This document shows, one piece after another, positions 21,582 to 33,092 of a stretch of DNA of 64,000 bases. The stretch spans positions 16,368,001 through 16,432,000 of the forward strand of contig OZ316893.1 in the NCBI GenBank assembly GCA_973895155.1. The letters are read 5' to 3'. Position numbers and translations under genes: made by a program. Within the stretch, counting starts at the first letter, position 1. Every line of letters starts with the position of its first letter. The notes below the pieces were generated by a model that saw nothing but the letters and a program-made list of their open reading frames with translations, was not told where the DNA came from and made no database searches. Source of the stretch: Marsupella aquatica (taxonomy: Eukaryota; Marchantiophyta).

Positions 21582-24366
21582 CTAGAGTCTACGAGAGATG
21601 GAAATTGAAATTTCTTATCCTGCAGATTAGAACATCACTGGCAACACAACAAACTAATTGGCGCTGGAACATTTTCAGTTCTTGCTTCCAACGACATGTC
21701 TTGCTAACCACACTTTAGAGCAAGCATTCGATGAAATATTCTGCTGTGGTAGATCAGTGTGGTACTCGCCTAAGGTTGCCAAAAGTGGTGCAATGCACGT
21801 TCTAAAGGTTGATTAGACCTTATATTTCTGTAGTAATTTGTCAAACGGGGGTGTTTAAGAAGCTTAATTCGCAATCATGAACCCTTGGTTAAGCAATGAT
21901 GAAAGCCTCGACAAGAGCAGCAAGGTAACCATGATCCATTCCAGTGTGTAGCAGCTCACCATTCGAAAGAGCCATTAATCTTATTTAAGAGGTTATGGAG
22001 ATTTTGCCAGTACGGAGGTCACTATCATTTTGTACCGAGCAATGTTTGAACCATTTGTAACTCTACTGGAATTACATACGTGCTAATGAATTTCGAACTC
22101 CGCATCCCGGTACCCACAGGCATGCTGATGCACGTCGAGAATTCTCTCCTCTCCAAGTGACAACGGAAGTTCTTATTGGAACGGTTTTTTTGTTTTGTCT
22201 AAAGTTTAGGAGAGAATCTGAGAGAATCTGAGAGAAATTGGCAAATCAAATGATGCATTGTGGAATCTATCTCTTTCCGATGGAAATGCTCATAGGACAA
22301 GTAAGATTATTACAAACTTAAGGGAGACCCAAACCTGGAGGGAACTCTAGTCCACCCTGAATATTCAGTAAATGTAGATTTCTTTAAACCTCTAAAGCAC
22401 TCAGAACCATAATAGTTATTTGTAATACTGATACTCTACAGTACTCAGCAGTACTACAATAATTCTCTCTAATATAATCAAAATAGTACCTAATTCTGTA
22501 CAGTACCAATAATCTAGTACCTAATACCTAGCATTATGTAACACTATATTTTTATAGTACTCAATACATATTCACAATAATATTCTCTGATATAATTAAG
22601 ATCGTACCTAATTCTATAGAGTACTAAGAATCTAGTACCTAATACCTAGCATTATGTAATACTATTATTTCTACATTACTCAATACTCTCTAATACCATC
22701 ATTATCTAATATTATGTAGTACATAATATCACCAATACCTATTATTATGTAATACTATGCAATACACAATACCACAAATACCCAATATTATGTAATATTG
22801 CATAGTACCAATACATTCTACAATACTAATACTTCCAAGTACCTAGTATTTGGGTAATATTAATACTTTCATTGTAATCCCCGGTACCTAGTATTGTGTA
22901 GTATTTACCATGGGTGATGAAGTATAGAATCCAGTGTGATTGATACAGTATGGGCATCAGTTGTTGATAAAATTTTGATGCATGGTTGCACCTGTTTCTC
23001 TTACCATGCAGGTGATGATCACGAGTCCCCCTTTGTAATTTCTTGGACGCAATATACAATAGGCAAGATACAAGGACAGAGCTGCTGCAGTAGCCAGAAA
23101 TAGATTAGGGAACACAAGACCAAATTTGAAGAGGCTTAGATTTGTCAATATACAAAGTTACTTTAGTGAAATACTTAGTCAATACAGGACCACTTTGTCA
23201 CAGTACATGACAAGCATGTTAGCAATAGAAGCTTACATTTCCTTGCCTTGAAAAATTCAAATTGAAATGCATTGAATCTTGTGTTATATCAAAATATCTT
23301 TCATTGGACACAATAGAATGAGTGTATGTTAAAGCTATTCTCTAGTCACAATCAATGGAATTAATGAGGGTGTCCAACTTCTTGTTAGTAAGTAACAAAA
23401 TGATTCTTTCATTTTGCTTTTGAGAAGCTAAAGAAAAATTGTGTAATGTTAGACTGAAAGGTCAGGATAAAAACACATGAATAATATCAGAACCTTGCAT
23501 TGGATGAAGTGAACAAGAATACGTAAGACAGAATGGTTGCACCTGTTTTTGGAAACCATTGCCTCAAGAACTAAGTATACAACCAGTGCCTCAAGATGGA
23601 CCAACTAAGTATGTACAACTGGTGCTGAGACTGGTGCCTCAAGAGAAACTAAGTATACAACAACCTGAGGTATAATATTCTGGATCGTTGATAACACAAA
23701 CCTCATTCATTGTATCTTATTCACAAAAAAAGTACAAGTGCACTCAGACAGTAAGTGTTTTGCATGCTTTGAACAGTCACTCCATTTATTTAATATGCAA
23801 CTGAAGTCTTTTCCTTTGCAGGGTAAATCCTGTATTACAAGGTTACAATATTAGTTCTTGGATTGGAAGTAAGGGTTTAGGAACCCTGAACTGTTGGGGC
23901 TTGTAGGAAAATGAGTTAAAAAAATCTGCACATATGACTACTCTGAAAATTGCTGCAACTCTGTTCCTCTACATTTCCCAACACATCAAAATCCGTGCTC
24001 CTTCTATAAGAAGCTCCTACTTCTCCGGATGACAAATTCCAACCACAATGTTCTCCAATTGATCCAACAGGACAGATCTACTTGCTCTTGTTGATTCTCT
24101 TTCGAGGGTTGGCCGCAACCTAGATAATCTCAGACTCTGGCAAGGCCACCCAATTATGGGTAGAAATCCCAAGTACAGACAAAATCTCCACTTAAAGTTT
24201 CCCATCCTTCACATGCAAAACCACGGCGCACCCACGACATTGCAAGGCTACAGCCGGGATGTAATTGAGTTGCTCCTGTTCAGTGCAAGCTCTCAGCTCC
24301 AAATGTCCTACCCCCAACCACATGGACGCATTGTTGTCAATTTGAGCCCAAATAGGGGTTGCCTGC
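21582..24366. other. Intergenic region downstream of TRAPPC5
   Basis: I find no gene. 22420-22880 is extremely AT-rich and contains the tandem duplication listed separately. 23500-23660 has short imperfect repeats around CAAGTATACAACC. 24000-24366 is less AT-rich but has no recognisable domain. Confidence 0.5.
22455..22686. repeat. Tandem duplication of a ~115-bp AT-rich unit
   Basis: Unit 1 (about 22455-22567) and unit 2 (about 22574-22686) both read ACAATAAT...ATTCTCT, then GTACCTAATTCT, then TCTAGTACCTAATACC, then TAGCATTATGTAA, and end ACTCAATAC. Further degenerate units of AGTACTCAATAC type extend on both sides to about 22400 and 22880. The words GTACT and AGTAC recur densely. Confidence 0.75.
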
Positions 24367-25243
24367 TGTCACGCCAAAAGATTCGTCCTTACACGGATTT
24401 TGGCTTAGGCGGCCATAAGCTCTGTTAGTATTGAGGTTTCGGGCAAGGAGGGATGTGCTAACTGTACTTTATTCCCGTAACTTGACGCTAACCGCGTCCA
24501 ATCCTATTCTTACACGTATCACAGGTATGCTTTGTGTTCCACCGCCGGAACGTACCTTAAGTCGATAATTGGATCAAACCGGCTTAAGGACTTCTAAGCC
24601 TTTGCGCTGTCCGCCTCCGATCTGGATCCGATGATACGGGTATCTAACCCGGGCTTGCAACCACTATCAACAGCCGTCACCCCGTGCACAGCTCATATAA
24701 TGCGTTCGACCAAGCATTCTCTACCCGTATACGAGATTTATGACAACAACAGATTCCACAACATACAATCTCGGTTTACACAAAGGAAATGATGAGGGAA
24801 AGACTTTACTTCAAAATCCGTCATACACATATACACAGTTGACTTGACTTCTTTGGGAATAAACAGGTCCAACGGTAGGAAGGCATACACTACAATGGAG
24901 CCCGGCTCCGCACTTGCCCGGCGAGGTTAGTTGTACCCTTACTCCTTGGTGCTCTTTTATTCACTAAGGTCGGGATTCCCCGCACATCCTATGGATACCC
25001 AATTTTGAACCTAAAATCCCCCTACCTCTACTAGGGGGTGCACTAAATACCTAGAACGGTCACGTGCTCGAATCTAGTCTACTCTAATTTCAGCTAAATG
25101 CCAGGCCGCAAAATGGCGTGTCTTTATCCTAAGATTCTATGCTAAAAGAAAGTTGATAGCGCCGCTAACTAGTTTCGGCGTTTGTCTTCAGTGTCCAATT
25201 TCCCCGACTAAACCCATGCTATTCTAAACTTGTCGCGCCACTA

Positions 25244-27863
25244 ATGTCTGGCACGTTTGCCAGACCCACCCAAGTGGGACTTGGAGCGGCCGTCCCGTTG
25301 CGTCCTCAGCCATTCGGCGTCCTGCTTGAGGATCTAGACTTGGTCCAGGAGAGACTTGTTCTCTCACTTCACCACGTCCATCTCCTCCGCGGCCTCTTCC
25401 AACTGCTGGCCATCGCTCGTCAGCTACGCCACCAATTGGTCCTATTTAGCGGCTTTCTATAGAAGCCGTGCCACTTCCGCTTTCAGGGCGTCCACCTTGG
25501 CTATATCCCTTTGGGCCGAGCGTCGGCCTCCTCTACGTCCTTCTGCCAGGTTACGGCTTGCCCTTTTAAGCTGTCAATTTGGGCCCAGAGCCGTAAGATT
25601 TTGGCATCCTTTCCGACTCTGGCTTGTACGGCCAAGGCTAACTTGGCTTTGGCGTCGGTGACCTGGGCTAGAGCGGTCGTAAGCTAAGGCCAGAGAAGTT
25701 GCAGCTTGGTATCTCGGTTGGAGGCTTCATCTAAGAGTTGGGCTACCTCGACCCGATACCGTTCAATACATGTTGTGGCTTCAGCCTGAGCTCGCCCTGC
25801 CTTCACCGCCGCCACCAGCTCCTGGCTGAAGCAATGAGCCACCTTGCGGGCCATGAACTCCCCCATATCCCGACCAACTTGTTGGGAGAAGTTGCCCAAC
25901 AACCCATTCAAATATGTGCCCGGTGCAAAGAGTTTCGGGTTCACCGGGCTGTGCCCACTTGGGTCAGGGCAGGGATAGACCTCTACCCGAGCAGAGGCCA
26001 AAGTCGTTACGTCTAGCCTCGGGGTAGTAAGGGTAGAGGGGGAGGGGTGTCCAAAAGGGAAAAGGGGATCCACTTGTACAGGCGCGGAGGGTACCACGGT
26101 TTCCTCCGGGATCACGGCCTTGGGTTTGGGGCCAGCTTCAACCCGATTGGCTGTGACTGCATGGGCCTAGTTTTGGGCATCCAGGGTTGCAATAATTGCC
26201 GAGTCCGACAGAGAAGAAGGTGCCTCAACAACTGTTTGTGGGGCCCGGGTGGACACCACTGGCGCTGGACTGCAGCTCTCGGGTTGTGGCCGCCTCTCCT
26301 GAGTCGGGAAGACCCACCTGGGCGGGGTGAGTTTGGGCTCGTTGCATCTCGGGAGGGTATTTTGGTTGAAACGGGCGTACCACTTGATTATGATCTCGAT
26401 GTGGCTTGCGAGGTACGCCTTCCCCCCAAGATACAAGGTCTTCCTTCATTGTTCCATCTCCTTGTGGAACTTCTTGACGAAGAAAGAAGCCCACTTCCTA
26501 GGCTGGTAGTTCTCAACCTGGATCACCTGGGCGGCGGATATCTCACCCCACGGCTCCATCATGTGGATGGCATACCTATGAAACTCCAGCCGCTCTTCAA
26601 TCTCCGGGATGAGGCATGTCCTCATCAGGAAGCCGTTGTCCACCAAACCCTTGGCCGGGAAGCTGGATGATTGGTACTTCGCTCCCTTGCCCCACGGGGC
26701 TCGTAATTCCACCCGGTTTTGTCCCTCGGGTAGGCCAAAGATGAGATTCAGTTGGTCCTTGGTTAGGGGCATTACCCGTCCATGCGCACGGGTTTGTTGG
26801 CGGCCCTTGTCAAAGTTCTGGATGAACTCCGTCATATCTTGCCCTAGTATTTTGCAAGTGTTCCAAGGGAGGGTGGCGAGGTGTTCAAACCCTTTGGTCT
26901 TTAGGTAAGCTGCATGCTTTGGGTGGAGGATGTTCTTGTGGACATTCTCCCCCATGCAATGCATGGTCAACTTGGCCACTATGATGGTGGCCACGGGTAA
27001 GCCGGATATTGCAGCCGGCTCCTTCCTCTTCCTTCCCCAAGATTGGTTCCTGGGGTGGCTCATGGAGGGGGACATCTCCCCCTCTTCCCTATCTGGCGGG
27101 GGTCGTGCTACCGCCGTTAGAACTGGTGTCAGGGCCACAACCGTCACCGTGTTGTCCACCGGGGCTGCCTCTCGGGATCGGGCTTGTGAGGACAGCGATG
27201 TGTTACCCGTTCCGGGTTGGTGCATCCCTGGTGGTCTCTGGACAAGGGGTGGATGAACCTCCTTGTCCTCCAAGCTTATGTTCACCGCGTTTACCATGGA
27301 TTGTACCCGAGCGGGCGGTGCAACCGGTGGTGGGGAGCGGCTTGAGTGAGGCCAAGGCGGCATTTGGCTGCTCCCAAGGAGGATGGGTGTCGTAGCTACT
27401 GGTGCCATAGAAGTTGAGATTGAACCGTACACCTAGGTTGTGGTATGTCTCGGCTGGGCGAGTGCCTGGGCTTTGGCAAAAATATTGATGAAGTGATGCC
27501 GTTGCAGGTCAATGGTCCCTGGAATTTGGAAGACCTTGTCGGGGAGGTGGAGGATGGCTTCCCGAAGCCAATGTACTTATCTTCGTCGAAGAAGAGTTTG
27601 GAGATCTCTTTGTCCTTACAATACTTGCTTTCAAAGTTGAGTCCAAAGTCACAGATCCAATGGGAACCGCCTAGCAAACGGACTTGGCGTTCAAAATGCT
27701 TCTCAATGGCATACCTCTGCGGATTGATATCAGTGAGCAAAGCAGCAAGATGGCTTCCTATTGGAATTGATACCAAAACTGGACAGCTGAACTGGATAGG
27801 ATAGGGCCGGTCATATGGCAAGGTGTCCTTGGTTGCTAAGGGAGATGGAGGAGCTGTTAGCAA
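25244..27863 (-). pseudogene. Gag/plant-mobile-domain-like protein with coiled-coil end
   Basis: The minus strand opens at 27863 (MLTAPPSPLATKD) and continues in shifted frames: 27863-27396, 27432-26446, then 26115-25684 and an alanine/lysine-rich coiled-coil part to about 25244. The middle part contains MTEFIQNFDKGRQ, then LTKDQLNLIFGLPEGQNRVEL, then LVDNGFLMRTCLIPEIEERLEF. This aligns in order with the central region of the TGTG/CACA proteins (LTPRVIAEVFGLP..., TKNGFFRNTCTNPHIGEMIDF). That pattern is known from plant transposon proteins of the plant-mobile-domain/Transposase_32 type. There are no RT, integrase or protease motifs. Several frameshifts and stops show decay. Confidence 0.6.
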
Positions 27864-27910
27864 AGCTGGTGTGAGGAGTGAACTGATGATTCAGAGGCGG
27901 GGAAGAGCTC

Positions 27911-27920
27911 GCCTTTTATA
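27911..27920 (-). promoter_or_regulatory. TATA box of the 24-28 kb element
   Basis: The minus strand reads TATAAAAGGC, about 50 bp before the likely leader and ORF start at 27863. It is a good plant TATA match in the expected place. Confidence 0.55.
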
Positions 27921-28158
27921 CCCTTGCGGGGTGTTGACCAATCGGCCCTCCTGCTTTGATAGGCCTAGTCCCTCATGCTTAAAGTGTACCGACCACTCCT
28001 CAGGTCCGAGTCAAGGCGTGTCAGAGGGCCGCCTCCCGAATCAGCTATATAGATCCAAGGTAGACGGCCATAACGCGCTCGTAATCCGGTGGTACATCTG
28101 GCGTAGCACCACCAGTCCGAGCGTGACTGCTCATTATTGACTAAACTTGTCCTAAACA

Positions 28159-29771
28159 TCATGACTAGCTAATTTGTGTCGTTATGCTAATAACTATGGA
28201 TTCCTAAGTCTACTTTGTACGTGCTCAGCATGGGTTAAACCGTATTACTCATTACCAGCAGTGCTGGCGGCATCACACTTGCCCAAACACCGCATCCATG
28301 GTCACAACTTCAAAATTGTATGCATTGACACCCTCCACCATGTGCCCACACACCTCACCTCCAAGCTCCTTTGATAGACCGTAATAGGCTCCATGTCATA
28401 GCTGATGTGGGCATGATTTATAAGCAAAGAGCTAGGGATGGGGGACGTAAACTCAAAATTCAAGACATGAACCACAACGTCATAAAATGTCTGCTCTGCT
28501 TCAATGGCCCTTTCCACTTTGGTCAGGGGAGTCCCCATTTTGGTGGGTAGTTCAAACCTGCAAAACTGCAACTTGGCAATGATATTCAAATCGATCAGGA
28601 CCATACCGGATATACTTTAAAACAATCACAAACAATCATTCCAAGGATTCTGATACCATACTATGCAGGGAATGATACAAACATCTGGAGCTAACGTGTC
28701 TTGCAAGAGTGCATGGTTATCATCGCCCACCGCCATGCCTTGTGCATGCCAGCTAGGATATTATGGTAGTTTAGGTTCATCATTTAGAGGCCATATATGC
28801 AAGCTATAGTAGATGTGTTCGGTGTTCCCTAAGCAAGCATTTGAGATCCTCTTAGTAGCACTTTGGACATGTTCTTGTAGCAAACCCTGGTTGTTCTTGA
28901 AGCAAGTTGTCTTTGTTAAGGAGCACTCCAGAGCCAGTATACTTAGATTGTTCATTGCACATTCACTTTGAACAGTTCTTCTTGAGTCTTAGCTTTGCAA
29001 GCACTTGGCTATGCCATGCCAGCACACTCCATGGCACCTCACACATTTGAGGATTGACTATGACTCTTTAGATGCTCCTAGCACATCATGGCATGGTGCT
29101 GGTTTTCATATATACTACTCACTCTACATGCTACATACGTATTACTCAAGAAGAACCAGCGCGTTGGAGGCAGTCCGAGCTCAATTGGCATCCCTCCAAG
29201 GTAAATCAGTACAACCAGCAGGTCATGCATGCTCAACTTGTGACTGGTGCTCCTGCAAGTAGCAGGACTACACTGCTACGGTCCTTCTACAACCTCCCTT
29301 ATGATGCCATGGCTGGAGAGTACGTTTCTGGTCCCACTCCCACATCTAATCTTACTAGTGAATTCTCATATTCATTTTGCCCCTCATACTTTGCATACCA
29401 GCAAGCTAGTGTGACCACCCGTGCAGCTACCAATCGGAGGGTAGTCCAAACTGATGGCCTTGCCTCCAGATCTAGTCCTATCACACAGTCTTTGCCAAAA
29501 GGTGCCTCAAATCTGAATTCAGTAGGGGGGCATGTACAACAACCAGGTGCATCACCAAAAGCTAATCATATGGTACAATCTCCATTTCATATTTCAGGCA
29601 TGGCACGCCAATTTCTCACTACTCCATTGTTTAGTTGCCAAGACCTATCTGAGTTGAATGCTAGAGATGTGATTACCTTGCTGGATGGCACACTGAACTC
29701 TACATCAGGTCCCTCATCACTACTGTGATGTCTATTATGGAGGACCAACATCAGGTTTTGATTGGTCCATC
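28159..29771. other. Unassigned region left of the Copia element
   Basis: The longest frame is 29072-29728 (+, 218 codons), a Ser/Thr/Gln-rich sequence without a known domain that ends in ARDVITLLDG...SGPSSLL. It could be an exon of an accessory transposon gene, because the sequence on the other side of the Copia insertion is a CACTA copy. The Copia target duplication CCATC is at 29767-29771. No other gene is seen. Confidence 0.35.
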
Positions 29772-29972
29772 TGTTGTAATATGGAGTTAACACTAACCCG
29801 AGTCATGGTAGTAGGGTTAGTTAGTCCTAACTAACCGAAGCTTAGGTTGTTACTAACAAACCTAACTGCATGTAATAGATCGAGTCCTTAGGGACTCTAT
29901 AAGGTAATGGAAGTTGGAGGGAACCTCCAGTTGTTGGCGTATGTTCTACTCTCATCTTCTTGTCTCTGAATA
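29772..29972 (+). repeat. Copia 5' LTR
   Basis: About 201 bp. It matches the 3' LTR with only a few differences (for example GTAGGG/GTACGG, AACTGC/AACCGC and CTGAATA/CTAAATA). A TATA-like CTATAAGG lies at 29897-29904. Confidence 0.9.
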
Positions 29973-30835
29973 CGTTATCAGCACGAGCTGCCAAAGCTGA
30001 GCATAGAATTTTCTCATACACGTACTGGCGCATGAACTGACTGTCCACAAATCAAACAAGCTAGATCACAAGCCATCAATGCCATACTGCGCACTACCCA
30101 AAAGTGATTGTATCCACGACTCATCTTCGTGATTTTCTTCCGAACTCTGTGAAGCGTCACCCAACACTTGAGATTAATTGACCCCCACCAGAGATCAACG
30201 ATCATTCCTGCAGCGAGGCTTCGCATTCCATCAAATCGCCCACATTCACTTTTACAAAGGAAGAGCGCCACAATCATCCATCCACGAAATCCACACGAAA
30301 ATGCTCAAGGCAGCTAAATCCAACATTTATAGCATTATGAACATTCGACATTGATTTCCAACAGTTCACATTCATAGACTACCCCGGATAGACACAATGA
30401 CCACCGTAGAGAAACTTTTATTTGAGGCACTGTCAATCGATAGGGCCAATTACTTATCATGGTCCCTGGATATTGAAGCACATCTCAGCTCCAAATCTCT
30501 CCAAGACACGATCACCATAGACGCTGGATGCACTCTTCAAGAGAAGGCGAAGGCCCTCATCCTCATCCGTCATCACTTAGCAGCCCCATTGAAGCAATAG
30601 TACTTGAATCAATATAACCCACGCTTACTCTGGGAGGACCTATAATCTCGCTTCGATCACATGAAAACTATATCACTCCCTGCAGCACGCCACGATTGGA
30701 TCAACTTACGAGTTCAAGACTGTGATGCCTAACCAGGAATCACTAGGCCGGTTAAATGGGAAAATGGAAGTATACCCTAGAAACAACTTAGTATAGTTAC
30801 AAGAATGAGGAAAATATAAACAATTAAGGGTGACT

Positions 30836-32183
30836 ATGGAACCCGGGCCCAGGCCGGAAGTAAGGACGCCGGGGGAGAGAATACGATTAGGGTTAGGGTG
30901 CACTAAGTGTCGGCGGCTAGGGGTAACCAACGGTAGGAAATACCATAGGAGGAGAGGGGTAAGGACAGCTCGCGAGGAATGGTGGCTCATTTGCAAGCAC
31001 GAACTGGGCAGACGACTACAGGAGGCCAACTACTATCAGCTGCTTAGACAAACACTCTGGGCGGGAGCAGATACCAATGAACGACTCAAGGAGGGTATGA
31101 GCAACATCAATCAAGCGACACATTTTTGGGGATGCCTGTTTGAACGGGCAACAGAGTACATTGGGACTTACGAGGACGAAGAATCGGAGAGAGCAGCTCG
31201 AGAATGGCAGGAGCTAGCTCGACTGTGGGAGCTGCAGAAATCTGCCTTCTTAGGAGGAGAATTCATCAAGACCGAGTTCTTGTGGACTCCTACTGCCAAT
31301 CAGCTTGATGACCTTTTGTTTTGCGAAAACAGGATCGTCGGCATTCGGGAAGCCATCAACCGCTGCAACGACATACACTGGGAGTTGAAGGGTAGCACGG
31401 AGGGGTGGACAAAGGCAACCGTGCTAGGAGAAACATCCACGGCAGCCGAGATGAAGAGGAAAGGAAACAACAATGAAGAGGCCACCCCGGCAAAAAGAAC
31501 GAGGTCGGTGGCACCAAGGAAGCCAGCAGAGCAGGGAAGCAGGAGGCAAGCGGAAGCCGAAGAGGAGGAGGTTGATCCCATCAATGCCATTCCAACAAAG
31601 GATGACACCTGGAAAGGCTGGGCGACGACCCTACCAGAAGAGGTGCAACTACATTTTGCACGGGAGGAGGATGCATGCTTTACGGCCATGCAGACCAAGA
31701 AGTACCAGGGCTTCATGGCCGGATCCGGCTTGGAAGCCTTCGTAAAATTACCATGACTCAAGCCGGAGGTGCCGGATTCAGACTTATTAGAATTCATGGG
31801 AGCCGAGACCAATTCCACAAGGGTGTATGGGAAGGATTTCTATCTCACTCCTCGGGTGATTGCCGAAGTGTTTGGCTTGCCGATGGGCAATAAGACCAAG
31901 GTAGAGACCAGGAAGACCTTGCCAGACAAGGAGTTCCGGTTGTTTCCAGGGCCATCAACGAAGAATGGCTTCTTTCGGAACACCTGCACCAACCCGCACA
32001 TCGGAGAGATGATCGATTTCTTGCGGGTGACCATGCATTGCAACTTGCCAAGGGCAGAGATCGGCAAGGCACAAGTCTACCTGGCAGAGAGGCCAGACCC
32101 AAGCCGGGACTACAACGGGTACCTCCTCAACCAACTAAAGAAGATCTTGAAGGAGGAACAGCTGGTGATCGGCATGGGAAGCG
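30836..32183 (+). pseudogene. Copy A gag/plant-mobile-domain-like protein, N-terminal half
   Basis: ATG 30836 opens an arginine-rich leader, then MSNINQATHFWGCLFER and a basic region around 31480-31560 (AKRTRS..PRKPAEQ). Next is DEDACFTAMQTKKYQG-type sequence. A TAG at 31754-31756 and a small indel near 31800 interrupt it, after which the frame continues with VYGKDFYLTPRVIAEVFGLP and TKNGFFRNTCTNPHIGEM. That central part resembles plant transposon proteins of the plant-mobile-domain type. There are no catalytic motifs of RT or integrase. The frame resumes at 37017 beyond copy B. Confidence 0.75.
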
Positions 32184-33092
32184 TGTCCTGTGGTGCGTCC
32201 CATGGCTCTCTAAACCCCAGAAACCCCCCTTCTCAAGCCGATTCCCGCAGGTTTCGCGCTTGGCGAGGCCGTTTTCGCGGCTTAGTGGCATGGGACGCTG
32301 CTAACCTCCTTCTACTACTACTATTAACATTTTACACACATATACTGGACAGATCCTTCATCGGGTCATGAGATACGTAGCCGGCCTAATCTAGGCCTTC
32401 CCTTGTCTTCCCCTCCTTCTTGTTAGGTATATTTGGATTCCGCCGCTGAAATGATCCCCAATAGGCTTGGTTAAGCCGCTAAGACCTCTCTCAGCTCGAC
32501 ACATCCAACTCTCACTCCCTTGCTTACTTTCCTTCATCTATTAGTTGATGTGGGCACTCTTCACACAAGTTAATGCGACACACAAATAGCAAAATGACTC
32601 CTTCTGACTGAGTCATACCATGCACTTGCCATACAAACAGTACATCTCATACACAAGCTCTGCGAACTAAGCCGTGAGGCCAACTCTATTCAGCTCTTAG
32701 GCATGAGGAAACATGAATATACACAAGGGTCACTGTATGACTAACCGAGAGCTTCTCTTACTACTTGATCCCAGCCCGGCTGGTGCAACTAAAAACTTGC
32801 TAAAGAAGAGGCCCTGAGCTCCCCGCTGCCTAGGGACTTATCCTGGTAGTGGATCTGCCTAATTCTTTGCAGCGTAAGCCTAATCTACCTAACTGAATCT
32901 ACCTAAGTACAGCGAGGCAGGAGTACAAGTGTTGCTCTTACCAGTGGAACCGCAATCCCACTAAGCTAAGTGTTAGGGCCGCCTCCTGATCCTGATCCTA
33001 ATCCTAACCTTAGAGATCTGAGCCCGCCCTGCCCACTCACGCCTCCTCCCTCCACGTCCGCCCTCCTTGAAAGGAGCGGCCCTCCACCACCA

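Larger units (their letters stand above)
24367..28158 (-). mobile_element. Relative of the TGTG/CACA family with plant-mobile-domain-like ORF
   Basis: On the minus strand, transcription would start near 27890, downstream of a TATAAAAGG box (27912-27920), and run towards 24367, where the plus strand begins TGTCACGCC. The first ~620 bp of its 3' region (24367-24990) match 58843-59330. It shares the stem-loop module (24531-24566 and 24582-24600) with the TGTG/CACA copies. The outer limit near 28158 (minus strand TGTTTAGGAC) is a guess from the TG...CA pattern. I found no target duplication, so the borders are approximate. Confidence 0.6.

Noticed and set aside
24367-28158. Exact borders and target duplication for this element
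   Set aside because: The TG...CA candidates at both ends have no matching 5-bp flanks, so I give the borders as approximate only.
30890-30905. GATTAGGGTTAGGGTG, seen in all TGTG/CACA copies, as a telomeric trace
   Set aside because: It lies at the same place in the gag-like ORF leader in copies A, B and E, so it is part of the element.
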